64,000 nt of DNA, taken from positions 186,001 to 250,000 of the forward strand of contig NZ_NESM01000002.1 in NCBI RefSeq assembly GCF_002778285.1. Direction: 5' to 3'. The notes beneath the pieces are model-generated. The model searched no databases, had not been told where the DNA came from, and saw only the letters and a program-made list of their open reading frames with translations. The translations under genes were made by a program, and so were the position numbers. Positions 19,631-28,301 of the stretch are shown here, one piece after another (the stretch's first letter is position 1; every line of letters begins with the position of its first letter). The stretch comes from Limnohabitans sp. 15K (lineage in GTDB: Bacteria; Pseudomonadota; Gammaproteobacteria; Burkholderiales; Burkholderiaceae_C).

Positions 19631-20767
19631 TCACCGTCCCGAAGGGGTAGGTGCTGCAGACTTGGCAGCGGGGTCCACGTAAACGGTGACTTTTTGCCCC
19701 GGGGTCAGCATATGCACCCCCGCAGACACCACTTTTTGGCCTGATTGCAAGCCGCCACTGATCACCACTTGGTTGCCATCCACCGTGGCCACTTGCACCG
19801 GTTTCAAATCCACCGTCATGTTCGCCTCATCCAGCACCCACACTGCGCTGCCTGAGCCCTCTTGCCGCAGTGCGCTGGTGGGCAACTTGATGGCCCCTGA
19901 CTGACTGCCTGGCAATTGCGCGGCCAACACGTTGACGGTGCCGCCCAAAGGCAAGCGTTCCGACGCATCCAACGCCAACTTGACAGCATAGGTGCGCGTG
20001 ACCGGGTCGGCACTGGCGGCCAATTCGCGCACTTGGCCTTGCAAGGGTTGGCCTGTGCTGACCAGAATTGCCTTCATGCTTTGCCCCACTTTGAGGGCCA
20101 TCGCCATGGCCTCTGGCACGGCAAACACCGCATCCCGCGGGCCGTCGTGCGCCAATCGCACCACTGGCTGACCCGCTGAAACCACTTGACCCACCTCGGC
20201 ATCAACCCCCGTGATCACGCCAGATTGGCTGGCCGTCAAACGGGCATAACCCGCTTGGTTGCTTTGGGCTTGCGCTTGGGCTTTGGCTTGGTTCAGCGCT
20301 GCATCGGCCGCTTTTAAGGTGGCGTCCCGCCTTTCCAACTCGGCACCGCTGATGAAGTTCTGCGTCTTCAAGGCCTCAAATCGTTTGAAATCTGCTGCTG
20401 CCAAATCGCGCTGGCTTTGGGCTGCAACCACTTGGGCTGCCGCCGCTTGGGCCGCCAATTGGTAATCTTGGGCGTCAATCAAGGCCAACAACTGGCCAGC
20501 CGACACCCGCTGGCCCTGCTCGGCAGGACGCTGCACCAACTTGCCTGCCACCTGAAAGCCCAAGCGTGACTCCACACGCGCACGGACTTCGCCCGAATAT
20601 TCCCCCAACACATTCAGGTCAGTTCCGGCAACGGTGACCAGCTTGACTGAACGCAATGGCTCTTGGGGTGATTCTTTTTTGGAACATGCTGCCAAAGTAG
20701 TCAAAAAAAGCGCTGTGGCGCATAAATGAACAACTCGCCGAGAGGCGAGTGATGAAAAGCTTGGCAT
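19631..20767 (-). CDS. RND efflux periplasmic adaptor lipoprotein
   Basis: A membrane fusion protein bridging the RND pump to an outer membrane channel. It has 378 residues, with a lipoprotein signal peptide whose lipobox LAAC puts the acylated cysteine at residue 28. These are followed by the beta-barrel and lipoyl halves, the alpha-helical hairpin (about 90-170, rich in Ala and Gln), and the C-terminal membrane-proximal domain. It begins the two-gene operon with the pump. A sigma-70 promoter is visible upstream. No regulator gene is adjacent; the squalene synthase-like gene is divergent. Confidence 0.93.
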   Translation of the reverse strand: MPSFSSLASRRVVHLCATALFLTTLAACSKKESPQEPLRSVKLVTVAGTDLNVLGEYSGEVRARVESRLGFQVAGKLVQRPAEQGQRVSAGQLLALIDAQDYQLAAQAAAAQVVAAQSQRDLAAADFKRFEALKTQNFISGAELERRDATLKAADAALNQAKAQAQAQSNQAGYARLTASQSGVITGVDAEVGQVVSAGQPVVRLAHDGPRDAVFAVPEAMAMALKVGQSMKAILVSTGQPLQGQVRELAASADPVTRTYAVKLALDASERLPLGGTVNVLAAQLPGSQSGAIKLPTSALRQEGSGSAVWVLDEANMTVDLKPVQVATVDGNQVVISGGLQSGQKVVSAGVHMLTPGQKVTVYVDPAAKSAAPTPSGR

Positions 20768-20786
20768 GGGAGTCCCTGCGAAAAAA

Positions 20787-20835
20787 ATAATGACCGGTTG
20801 GTTAGTAATCTATTCAAACGCGTCCAGTTTGTCAA
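20787..20835 (-). promoter_or_regulatory. Sigma-70 promoter of the RND operon with possible operator
   Basis: On the minus strand TTGACA (20830-20835) and TAGATT (20807-20812) are separated by exactly 17 bases. Immediately downstream, around the expected start of transcription, is ACTAACCAACCGGTCATTA (20787-20805), with an ACC-type repeat like the sites bound by TetR-family efflux repressors. The promoter is well supported; the operator is a guess. Confidence 0.7.
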
Positions 20836-20854
20836 GCGACAATAGGCATTGACC

Positions 20855-21928
20855 ATGCATCCAGCCCCCCTATTCAAGCCCCCGCAAAGCCCAAGACTGC
20901 GTCCTGAACACCGCCGCATCTTGCAGGGCGTGTCGCGCTCTTTTGACTTGTCCATTCGGCTATTGCCCCCTGCCCTGCAAGCGCCCGTGGCCATTGGCTA
21001 CCTGCTGGCCCGCGCCACAGACACCGCGGCCGACACCACCGCACTGCCCCTCGCCGAGCGTCAATTGCTGCTGGACCACATGACCCAGGCGATTGCTGAG
21101 CCACGCACCCACGAGACCAAAGACCTGGAACTGACCCGCCTGACCCAAGCCTTTGCTGCACAACAAAAAGACCCGAACGAACGCGCCTTGATGGTGGCTT
21201 TGCCTGAGTGCTTACCTCTTTTGCAAACTTTGTCTGAAGCTGACCAAGCCAGCGTGCGAAGCGTGCTGGGCCACATCACACAAGGTCAACAGTTCGACAT
21301 GACACGTTTTGGTCCCGGACTGAACGCTTTGAAAACCGAAGCCGAACTGGCCCACTACACCTGGCTGGTGGCAGGCTGTGTGGGCGAGTTCTGGACCGAA
21401 CTGTGCGGCCGTCACCTGACCGGCTACAGCCAATTGCCACAAGCCGAGATGATGCACCTAGGGCGTGAATACGGCATGGGCCTGCAACGCCTGAACATCG
21501 TTCGTGATGCAGGCGCTGACCTGGCTGCCAGGCGTTGTTACTGGCCTGAAGAAACCCTGGCACAAGCGGGCCTGACCCCGGCGATGTTGGAGCAAGCAGC
21601 CCAAACCAGCGACGCCGGCACACTACTTGCCCTATTACCGCTCTACACCCAATGGTTAGATCGGACCCAAATGCAACTGGCCGATGGCATGCGCTACGCC
21701 CTTGCACTCAAACCCCTGCGCCTGCGCTTGGCCAGCGCCCTGCCCGCCCTGATCGGGGCACGCACCGTCGCACTGCTGCGCCAAGCAGGGCCTGCGGCCC
21801 TAACCCAACGCGTCAAAATGCCCCGGCACGAGATGCGCGCCCTTTTTTGGCGTGTGGCATTCGGTTTGGGGTCTTGTGGCGTGCTGGAGAGGGAATTTCG
21901 CAGAGGGTCTGACGTGGATCAGCCTTGA
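20855..21928 (+). CDS. Squalene synthase-like prenyltransferase
   Basis: A 357-residue member of the squalene/phytoene synthase family, expected to join two farnesyl diphosphates head to head. The SRSFDLSIRLLPP segment, the first aspartate motif DTAAD and the second NIVRDAGAD fit the eukaryotic-like (ERG9-type) branch better than the shorter HpnC or HpnD enzymes. The first motif is DTAAD instead of the usual DTVED, so its third acidic residue is missing. The ATG at 20855 was preferred to a TTG two codons upstream. The gene lies 44 bases before hpnD on the same strand. Confidence 0.85.
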   Translation: MHPAPLFKPPQSPRLRPEHRRILQGVSRSFDLSIRLLPPALQAPVAIGYLLARATDTAADTTALPLAERQLLLDHMTQAIAEPRTHETKDLELTRLTQAFAAQQKDPNERALMVALPECLPLLQTLSEADQASVRSVLGHITQGQQFDMTRFGPGLNALKTEAELAHYTWLVAGCVGEFWTELCGRHLTGYSQLPQAEMMHLGREYGMGLQRLNIVRDAGADLAARRCYWPEETLAQAGLTPAMLEQAAQTSDAGTLLALLPLYTQWLDRTQMQLADGMRYALALKPLRLRLASALPALIGARTVALLRQAGPAALTQRVKMPRHEMRALFWRVAFGLGSCGVLEREFRRGSDVDQP

Positions 21929-21972
21929 GCTCTCACCTTCAACCTCTTATTTAGCTGCGAGAATCCCAGCCC

Positions 21973-22812
21973 ATGAGCCCGCAAGACTACGTCCAACAAA
22001 AAGCCGCCGCCTCGGGCAGCAGTTTTTATTACGCCTTTTTGTTTTTGCCTCCTGAGCGGCGTGCGGCCATCACCGCCTTTTATGCGTTTTGTCGCGAGGT
22101 GGACGACGTGGTGGACGAAATCAGTGACTCCGGTGTGGCTGCCACCAAACTCGCCTGGTGGCAAAAAGAAGTGCAACAAGCCTACGCAGGCCAGCCCAGC
22201 CACCCCGTGATGCATGCCCTCATGCCCTTGGCCCCCGCCTTCGGCATCAAAAGCCGCCACCTGATGGCCGTGATCGAAGGCTGCCAGATGGACCTGAACC
22301 AGACCCGTTATCTGGACTTTGCGGGCCTGTCCAAATACTGCCACCTGGTGGCGGGCGTGGTGGGCGAAGTCGCCGCCCGCATCTTTGGCCAGACCGACGA
22401 GGCCACCACCACCTACGCCCACAAGCTGGGCCTGGCCTTTCAGATGACCAACATCATCCGCGACGTGGGCGAAGACGCCATGCGTGGTCGCATCTACTTG
22501 CCGCTGGACGAGCAACAACGCTTTGGCGTCAAGGCGCAAGACTTGATGCAACGCACCTATTCGGACAACTTCACCGCGCTGATGAAGTTCCAGACCGAAC
22601 GCGCCCACGCCCTGTACGACGAAGCCCTGGCCCTGCTGCCAGCGGCCGACCGACGCGCCCAAAAACCTGGCCTCATGATGGCCAGCATCTACCGCACCCT
22701 GCTGCGAGAGATCGAGGCTTCAGGTTTTCAGGTGCTGCACCAGCGCATCGCGCTCACGCCGCTGCGCAAGCTGTGGCTGGCGTGGAAGATGCAGGCGCTG
22801 GGGCGGTTTTAA
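21973..22812 (+). CDS. hpnD: Presqualene diphosphate synthase
   Basis: A 279-residue squalene/phytoene synthase family enzyme that condenses two farnesyl diphosphates to presqualene diphosphate in hopanoid precursor synthesis. Both aspartate-rich motifs are intact: DDVVDE (about residues 42-47) and NIIRDVGED (about 159-167). The length and the FYYAFLFLPPERR start match HpnD. Phytoene synthase is the main alternative, because no hpnE or squalene-hopene cyclase gene lies in the window. The stop codon directly abuts the stop of the convergent GST gene. Confidence 0.85.
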   Translation: MSPQDYVQQKAAASGSSFYYAFLFLPPERRAAITAFYAFCREVDDVVDEISDSGVAATKLAWWQKEVQQAYAGQPSHPVMHALMPLAPAFGIKSRHLMAVIEGCQMDLNQTRYLDFAGLSKYCHLVAGVVGEVAARIFGQTDEATTTYAHKLGLAFQMTNIIRDVGEDAMRGRIYLPLDEQQRFGVKAQDLMQRTYSDNFTALMKFQTERAHALYDEALALLPAADRRAQKPGLMMASIYRTLLREIEASGFQVLHQRIALTPLRKLWLAWKMQALGRF

Positions 22813-23463
22813 TCACTTCATCGCCCGCGCTTGCGTTTGAGCAGGACGCTCCACGCACAACTTCACCCAAGCTTCTACAGCCGGGTATTGCACCAACAGC
22901 GCAGCGGATGGACGCACCCAGCTGGCCACGCTGGCCACACACACATCGGCTACGGTGAAACGGTTGGCCGCCAAGTAAGCCTCGCCTTTGGCGTTTTGCG
23001 CTTGCAAGTGTTTTTCCAGCACAGCCAAGGGCACCTTCAAGCGGCCTTCGGCCTTGTCGGCCAACTCGGGCTTGCGCTGGTCTTCGGGCATGGCCATGCG
23101 GTGCATCAGCACGGTCAGCGCATCCGCCTCCAACTCAGAGACTGTCCAAAAGCTCCATCGCAGGGCTTCGGCTTCTTCGCGGGGCGTGGCGGGCGCAATC
23201 GTTTGGCCATCGGCTTTCCCGTGAACGCGGGCAATGTAGAGGGCACAGGCCATGCTCTCCCAAACCGTGACCGCGCCTTCGGGCCGCTCGTCGATCAGGA
23301 CCGGGATATGGCCATTGGGGTTGATCGCCAAAAACTCAGGGGTTCGAGTCGCCCCACCCGCGTAATGCGTCGACACAAGCTCAAACGGCACGCCCAGCTC
23401 CAGTGCCGTCCAGATGGGGCGCACGGCGCGGGATGGGCCAATGCCGTAAATCTTCAAAGTCAT
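22813..23463 (-). CDS. Glutathione S-transferase family protein
   Basis: A 216-residue cytosolic GST. The thioredoxin-like N-terminal half begins MTLKIYGIGPSRAVRPIW, where the SRA segment occupies the usual catalytic position, and continues with the cis-proline region NPNGHIPVL and the acidic-serine pair in VWESMA that binds the gamma-glutamyl group. The C-terminal half is all-helical with FTVADVCVASV. The frame is open far upstream, but that extension overlaps the HAD gene. The ATG at 23463 has a GGAG site upstream and a natural N-terminus. It follows the HAD gene by 10 bases. Confidence 0.9.
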   Translation of the reverse strand: MTLKIYGIGPSRAVRPIWTALELGVPFELVSTHYAGGATRTPEFLAINPNGHIPVLIDERPEGAVTVWESMACALYIARVHGKADGQTIAPATPREEAEALRWSFWTVSELEADALTVLMHRMAMPEDQRKPELADKAEGRLKVPLAVLEKHLQAQNAKGEAYLAANRFTVADVCVASVASWVRPSAALLVQYPAVEAWVKLCVERPAQTQARAMK

Positions 23464-23473
23464 GTTGGTCTCC

Positions 23474-24181
23474 TCAGCGTTGGTAGTCAGGCCAGCTGGC
23501 GCACAGCGCATGCAAGTCTCGCACCTCCAGGTGCGGGCGGGTGTCGCCGTGGGTCCAGTCGTGGCCCTCTCGGTTGAGCCAAGCCACCTGCATGCCTGCG
23601 GCCAAAGCGCCCACGCAGTCGGCGTGCGCATCGTCGCCAATGTGCAGCACCTCATGGACTTGCACCCCAGCAGCGGCCGCACCGGCCACAAAGATACCCA
23701 GATCTGGTTTGGCCACACCCAGCGATTGAGCACTCACACTGGCCTGAAAGTGCTCACCAATGCCCACGCGGTGCACATCGGCGTTACCATTCGACAAGGC
23801 CACCACCGGGTAGCGTTGGCTCCAAAAACGCAGCGCGGGCAAAGCATCCTCGAACAAAACCACCCGCTGGCGCTCGGCAAAAAAGGCCTCAAAAGCGGGC
23901 TCGGCCAAATGCACCGGGTCACCGGCTTGCTGCAACAGGGCGCGAATCGACTGAAGGCGCAAAAACGACATGTCGTGCGCCCGATCGGCATGGCGCGCAT
24001 TGATTTCGGCACGCACGGCTTGTCTGTGCGCCACATCGGCTGAAAGTGCTGCCGTACGCGGGGCATGCGCGGTCAGCCAATCGATCAGCACTTGTTCTGC
24101 GCGGTGGATGGTGGGCCAGACGGGCCACAAGGTATCGTCCAGATCGAGGGTAATGGCGCGAACGCGGGAAAGGTCAAGCAT
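23474..24181 (-). CDS. HAD superfamily hydrolase
   Basis: A 235-residue phosphatase-like protein with HAD motif I DLDDTLWPV, motif II serine in VVALSNGN, motif III lysine in GVAKPDLGIF and motif IV GDDAHAD. The cap is helical, of the C1 type. The substrate is unknown. I chose the ATG at 24181 because it puts motif I right after a short N-terminus; an upstream in-frame ATG exists at 24202. It is divergent from hemH with only 19 bases between the starts, and it is followed 10 bases later by the GST gene. Confidence 0.88.
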   Translation of the reverse strand: MLDLSRVRAITLDLDDTLWPVWPTIHRAEQVLIDWLTAHAPRTAALSADVAHRQAVRAEINARHADRAHDMSFLRLQSIRALLQQAGDPVHLAEPAFEAFFAERQRVVLFEDALPALRFWSQRYPVVALSNGNADVHRVGIGEHFQASVSAQSLGVAKPDLGIFVAGAAAAGVQVHEVLHIGDDAHADCVGALAAGMQVAWLNREGHDWTHGDTRPHLEVRDLHALCASWPDYQR

Positions 24182-24200
24182 GTGAGGGAGAATACCGCAC

Positions 24201-25289
24201 ATGGCATTCAACAAAGAACCCTCCTTTCAGCACGGTCAGGCCGCCAAAACGGCCGTCTTGTATTGCAACCTGGGCACCCCCAGCGCGCCCACGGCACCAG
24301 CGCTTCGCAAGTACTTGGCCGAGTTTTTGGGCGACAGCCGCGTGGTCGAGATCCCCAAACCCATCTGGTTGCTGATCCTTCACGGCATCATTTTGCGCGT
24401 TCGCCCCAAAAAATCGGCCGCCAAATACGCCAGCATCTGGACCGAGGGCGGCTCGCCGCTCAAAGTCTTCACCGAACAACAAGCCCTATCGCTGGGCACG
24501 GCCTTGCAAGAGCGTGGCCACAGCGTGACGGTGCGCTACGCCATGCGTTACGGCCAGCCCTCCATCCCTGAGCAACTGCAAGCACTCAAGGCCGAAGGCG
24601 TGCAGCGGGTTCTGATTGTGCCCGCCTACCCACAATACAGCGGCACCACCACGGCCAGTGTGTTCGATGCGGTGTACCAATGGGGCCTGAAAACCCGGCT
24701 CATCCCAGAGATGCGCTTTGTCAACCGTTACCACGACGACCCGCGCTACATCGCTGCGCTGGCGCAAACGGTGCGCGAGCACTGGGCTGCCAACGGCCAA
24801 GCCGAACAACTGCTCATGAGTTTTCACGGCGTGCCCGAGCGCACCCTGCATCTGGGCGACCCCTACCACTGCGAGTGCATGAAAACCGGCCGCCTGCTGG
24901 CCGAAGCGCTGGGCCTTTCCAAAGACCAATACAAACTGACTTTCCAGTCGCGCTTTGGCAAAGCCAAGTGGCTCGAGCCCTACACCGAGCCCACGCTGAT
25001 CGCCATGGCGCAGCAAGGCGTCAAAAAGGTCGATGTAATCTGCCCCGGCTTCACCGGTGACTGCCTGGAAACACTGGAAGAAATCCAGCAAGAGGCGCAA
25101 GAAGCGTTTTTGCACGCGGGCGGCGAAAGCTTCAGCTACATCTCCTGCCTGAACAACCACACACAGTGGATCGAGGCATTGGCCGACATCAGCCTGGGGC
25201 ACATGCAGGGCTGGGACTTGTCAGCGCCCGATGCAGCGGCGCTGGCCGCCAGCCGGGCGCGGGCTTTGGCGCACGGCTCCAAAACCTGA
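24201..25289 (+). CDS. hemH: Ferrochelatase
   Basis: Inserts ferrous iron into protoporphyrin IX, the last step of protoheme synthesis. The 362-residue protein has NLGTPSAPTAPALRKYLAEF near the N-terminus, the metal-binding histidine region SFHGVPERTL, and the conserved acidic stretch VICPGFTGDCLETLEEI. A GAGGGAG ribosome binding site precedes the ATG at 24201, inside the very short spacer to the divergent HAD gene, so its promoter must lie within the start of that gene. Confidence 0.96.
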   Translation: MAFNKEPSFQHGQAAKTAVLYCNLGTPSAPTAPALRKYLAEFLGDSRVVEIPKPIWLLILHGIILRVRPKKSAAKYASIWTEGGSPLKVFTEQQALSLGTALQERGHSVTVRYAMRYGQPSIPEQLQALKAEGVQRVLIVPAYPQYSGTTTASVFDAVYQWGLKTRLIPEMRFVNRYHDDPRYIAALAQTVREHWAANGQAEQLLMSFHGVPERTLHLGDPYHCECMKTGRLLAEALGLSKDQYKLTFQSRFGKAKWLEPYTEPTLIAMAQQGVKKVDVICPGFTGDCLETLEEIQQEAQEAFLHAGGESFSYISCLNNHTQWIEALADISLGHMQGWDLSAPDAAALAASRARALAHGSKT

Positions 25290-25300
25290 TCAGGTTATTT

Positions 25301-25326
25301 GTTGGAGCGAGCCCCTGCTTGCGATG
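25301..25326. repeat. REP-like palindromic element, single copy
   Basis: GTTGGAGCGAGCCCCTGCTT followed by GCGATG contains the hairpin GCGAGC/GCTTGC and matches the frame GGAGCG-N-CCC-N-GCGATG of the REP pair at 29819-29889. It lies between the convergent ends of hemH and the hydrolase gene, a usual place for such elements. Confidence 0.6.
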
Positions 25327-25338
25327 ATTTGCCGAAAC

Positions 25339-26205
25339 TCAGACTTCACTCAAAAAGTCCGTCACCCATTCCAGTTGCTGCAGCACATTGAGCGCTGGCG
25401 CGTGACCGCAGCCCGGCACTTCGATGTGCTTGAGCAAACCACGGGCCCCTGGCCCACGGCGGCGCATTTCGGCCGCAGTATCAGGTAACACCAGGTCAGA
25501 CTCCACCCCGCGCAGCAGCAGCACCGGCACCTGAACGGCGTCGTAATGCGACCAGATCAGGTAATCGTTGGGGTGCGCTGTGAACTGCGTCACCATGGCC
25601 GGGTCGTAGTGCGGCGTCACGCGTCCGTCTGGCAAACGGCGGGTAGACGACTCTGTCAGGCGGCGCCATTGCGCATCGCTCAGCCACCCATAAGGTTTGT
25701 AGACCTGGCGCAAAAAGGCTTCGAGTTCGGTCACCGTGGCAAAGGCCGGGGGCGTACCCGCATAGGCCTTGATGCGGTCGATGGCCGTTTGCGCCAGTTC
25801 GGGCGCGTTGTCGTTGAGCGTGAGGCTCAAGATGCGGTGCTTCAATGTCGGCTCGACCAAACCCGCCGCGCACAGCGTGCCGATCGCGCCGCCCATGGAC
25901 GTGCCCACCCAATGCACAGCACGCAGCTGCAGGCCGTCCATCAGCTCGCGGGCGATGCGCGCATAAAAGGCCAGGCAATACTCCTGCTCAGGGGCACTGC
26001 TCCATTGCGACAGGCCACGGCCCACCGTGTCGGGGCAGATGACCCGGTAGCCCTGTGCGCTCAGGTGCGCGGCCAACTCGTCCATGTCGCGTCCAGTGCG
26101 GGCCAGCCCGTGCCAGGCGATCACAGTGCCTTTGTCGGCCTTGCCCCAGTCGGTGTAATGGATTTCAAGCCCGGCGCAGCGGACGTAGTTGGATGTGAAA
26201 GTCAT
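25339..26205 (-). CDS. Alpha/beta hydrolase, last gene of the liv-type operon
   Basis: A 288-residue alpha/beta hydrolase fold protein. The oxyanion HG pair is in VIAWHGLARTG, the nucleophile serine is in GTSMGG, an acidic residue is in the later LLRGVESDLV region, and the catalytic histidine is in GCGHAPAL. It may be an esterase, lactonase or C-C hydrolase. The long upstream extension of the frame overlaps livM, and the ATG at 26205 gives the normal N-terminus. It starts seven bases after the livM stop codon, so it probably processes the imported compound or a related ester. That role is inferred from position. Confidence 0.88.
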   Translation of the reverse strand: MTFTSNYVRCAGLEIHYTDWGKADKGTVIAWHGLARTGRDMDELAAHLSAQGYRVICPDTVGRGLSQWSSAPEQEYCLAFYARIARELMDGLQLRAVHWVGTSMGGAIGTLCAAGLVEPTLKHRILSLTLNDNAPELAQTAIDRIKAYAGTPPAFATVTELEAFLRQVYKPYGWLSDAQWRRLTESSTRRLPDGRVTPHYDPAMVTQFTAHPNDYLIWSHYDAVQVPVLLLRGVESDLVLPDTAAEMRRRGPGARGLLKHIEVPGCGHAPALNVLQQLEWVTDFLSEV

Positions 26206-26212
26206 GTCCACC

Positions 26213-27304
26213 TCAAGCCTGTTTCGTCGAAGCCATTGCCCGCAGCGCGGCACGCGTGCGCAAGCGCCCCACCACCCCTGTCGGAAAGTAATAGACCGAC
26301 AGCACAAACAGCAAACCCAGCCAGAGCAGCCAGCGGTCAGGCGAGAGCAGTGACGACAGCAAAGGCACGGCAGCCGTGGCCTCGCTCGCCAAGCGCAGCA
26401 GGTCCTGCAAATAACTCTGCGCCAACAAAAACAGCACCGAGCCAATGGCTGCGCCATAGATGGTGCCCATGCCGCCAATGACCACAATCAGCAGCACATC
26501 CATCATGATTTCAAAGCTCAGCGAGGTGTCTGGCCCGTTGTAGCGCAGCCAAAGCGCCAGCATGGCTCCGGCCACACAAGCGTAAAGCGCAGACAACACG
26601 CTCGACAGCGTGCGGTACACCACCACGCGGTAGCCAATGGCCTCGGCGCGGAACTCGTTTTCACGGATGGCTTGCAGCACGCGACCAAAGGGCGAGTTGA
26701 CGATGCGCAAGAGCGACAAGAGCATCCCCACAGCCAGCACAAACAACAGGTAGTAACAAAGCAGACGCCCATCCAGCGACACGCCGAGGAATGGCTCTTC
26801 GCCGAACTCAGTGCTGGGCAGCAGCAGCTCGGGCAGCTTGAAGCTCAGACCATCTTCACCGCCCGTGAAATCGGACAGCTGAGACGCCAAGGTTTGAAAG
26901 GCCGCCGCCACGGCCAGCGTGATCATGGCAAAAAAGATCGCCCGCACACGCAACGAAAACAGACCAATGGCCAAGGACAGCACCAGCGTGAGGCCCAGCG
27001 ACAAAGCAAAACCCGCCGCCAAAGCGCCCCAGGTGGGCCCCCAAGTGTTGGACGAGATGGCGATGCCATAGGCCCCGATGCCAAAAAACAGGGTGTGCGC
27101 AAAGCTCACGATGCCGGTGTAACCCAGCAGCAGGTCAAAGCCCGCCACCAGCACCACAAAAATCAGCACCTTGGCCGCGACCGACAAGGCCTTGACGCCC
27201 GGGAACAAAAACGGTGCAAAAGCCAAACCCAGCAAGGTGAGGACCAGCAAAGCGGCCAGCAAACGGCTGCGCGGATGGTCGTTGGAAATCAAACGGTTGA
27301 ACAT
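26213..27304 (-). CDS. livM: LivM-type ABC transporter permease
   Basis: The second inner membrane permease of a branched-chain-amino-acid-type (HAAT) importer. The 363 residues form about 10 hydrophobic segments, with the family patches DLLLGYTGIVSFAHTLFFG and ENEFRAEAIGY, where the EN(E)xRAxxIG loop contacts the ATPase. The frame is open to 27340, but MFNRLISN at 27304 is the natural start. It lies 10 bases after livH. Substrates of this family include amino acids, amides, urea and aromatic acids, and the sequence alone does not decide. Confidence 0.92.
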   Translation of the reverse strand: MFNRLISNDHPRSRLLAALLVLTLLGLAFAPFLFPGVKALSVAAKVLIFVVLVAGFDLLLGYTGIVSFAHTLFFGIGAYGIAISSNTWGPTWGALAAGFALSLGLTLVLSLAIGLFSLRVRAIFFAMITLAVAAAFQTLASQLSDFTGGEDGLSFKLPELLLPSTEFGEEPFLGVSLDGRLLCYYLLFVLAVGMLLSLLRIVNSPFGRVLQAIRENEFRAEAIGYRVVVYRTLSSVLSALYACVAGAMLALWLRYNGPDTSLSFEIMMDVLLIVVIGGMGTIYGAAIGSVLFLLAQSYLQDLLRLASEATAAVPLLSSLLSPDRWLLWLGLLFVLSVYYFPTGVVGRLRTRAALRAMASTKQA

Positions 27305-27314
27305 GTCTGGACTT

Positions 27315-28301
27315 TCAACGATTGGCCACGGGGTAGACACCCTGGGGACGCCACAGCAGGATGCCCGCCATCAGCGCGATGTTAGAAAACAGCGCCAGCT
27401 TGGGAGCCAGAAAGCCGGTGTAGTTCGCCATCAAGCCCACCAGCAAGGCCCCGATCAGCGCCCCACCGGTCGAGCCCAGCCCGCCGATGATGATGACGAT
27501 GAAGATCAGCACGTTGACCTGCGCGCCCATCTGCGGCACCACGTTTTGCTGGTACAGGCCCCACATGACACCGCCCAGCCCGGCCAGCGCGCTGCCTACC
27601 ACAAACACACCCACAAACAGGCGGCGGATGCGGTAGCCCAGCGACTCGACCATCTCGCGGTCTTGCACACCCGCGCGGATGAGCAAGCCGATCTTGGTGC
27701 GGCCCAGCACCCACATTTGCGCGGCAAACACGGCCAGGCCCACGGCCACCGCCAGCAGGCGGTATTTCTCGATGGCCGCATCGCCCCAGAGCACGGCGCC
27801 GCGCATGGCTTCGGGCAAAGGCAAGGCAATCTGCAGCGGCCCCCAGATGACCTTGATGAGTTCCTCGCCAATGATCATGCCGCCCATGGTGATGAGGATT
27901 TGCTTGAGGTGCTGGCCATACACAGGCCGCACGATGAAGCGCTCAAAAGCCAAGCCCACGGCAGCGGCCACGGCCATCGCAATCAACATGGCGGGCAACA
28001 CCGCCACCATGTTGCGCCACCAATCGCCCGAGCCGGTCCAGTCGCCCATGGCGCCCAACACGCTGGTGGCCACAAACGCGCCCAGCGCGATGAACAGGCC
28101 ATGGCCAAAGTTCAGCACGTCCATCAGGCCAAACACCAGCGTCAGGCCCGAGGCCATGATGAAGATGATCATGCCCATGGCCAACCCTGCCACGGTCAGC
28201 GTGAGCCAGGTCGAGCCCGAGCCGATCAAGGGCCAAGCCAACAGCGCCAACACAGGCACCAGCAGCAAAGGCCGGGTATCGATGTCTTGCAGGAATTTCA
28301 T
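27315..28301 (-). CDS. livH: LivH-type ABC transporter permease
   Basis: The first permease of the HAAT importer, 328 residues, with about eight hydrophobic helices. The segment LTLVFGLMDVLNFGHGLFIALGAF is the family signature near the second helix, and GIGLLIRAGVQDREM is the cytoplasmic coupling loop (here KIGLLIRAGV). It overlaps livF by four bases (ATGA), indicating translational coupling. Confidence 0.93.
   Translation of the reverse strand: MKFLQDIDTRPLLLVPVLALLAWPLIGSGSTWLTLTVAGLAMGMIIFIMASGLTLVFGLMDVLNFGHGLFIALGAFVATSVLGAMGDWTGSGDWWRNMVAVLPAMLIAMAVAAAVGLAFERFIVRPVYGQHLKQILITMGGMIIGEELIKVIWGPLQIALPLPEAMRGAVLWGDAAIEKYRLLAVAVGLAVFAAQMWVLGRTKIGLLIRAGVQDREMVESLGYRIRRLFVGVFVVGSALAGLGGVMWGLYQQNVVPQMGAQVNVLIFIVIIIGGLGSTGGALIGALLVGLMANYTGFLAPKLALFSNIALMAGILLWRPQGVYPVANR

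Noticed and set aside
16484..19744. Long plus-strand frames opposite the RND pump (648 and 403 codons)
   Set aside because: They are shadows of the RND gene: low-complexity H/Q/R-rich composition, no ribosome binding site and no recognisable family.
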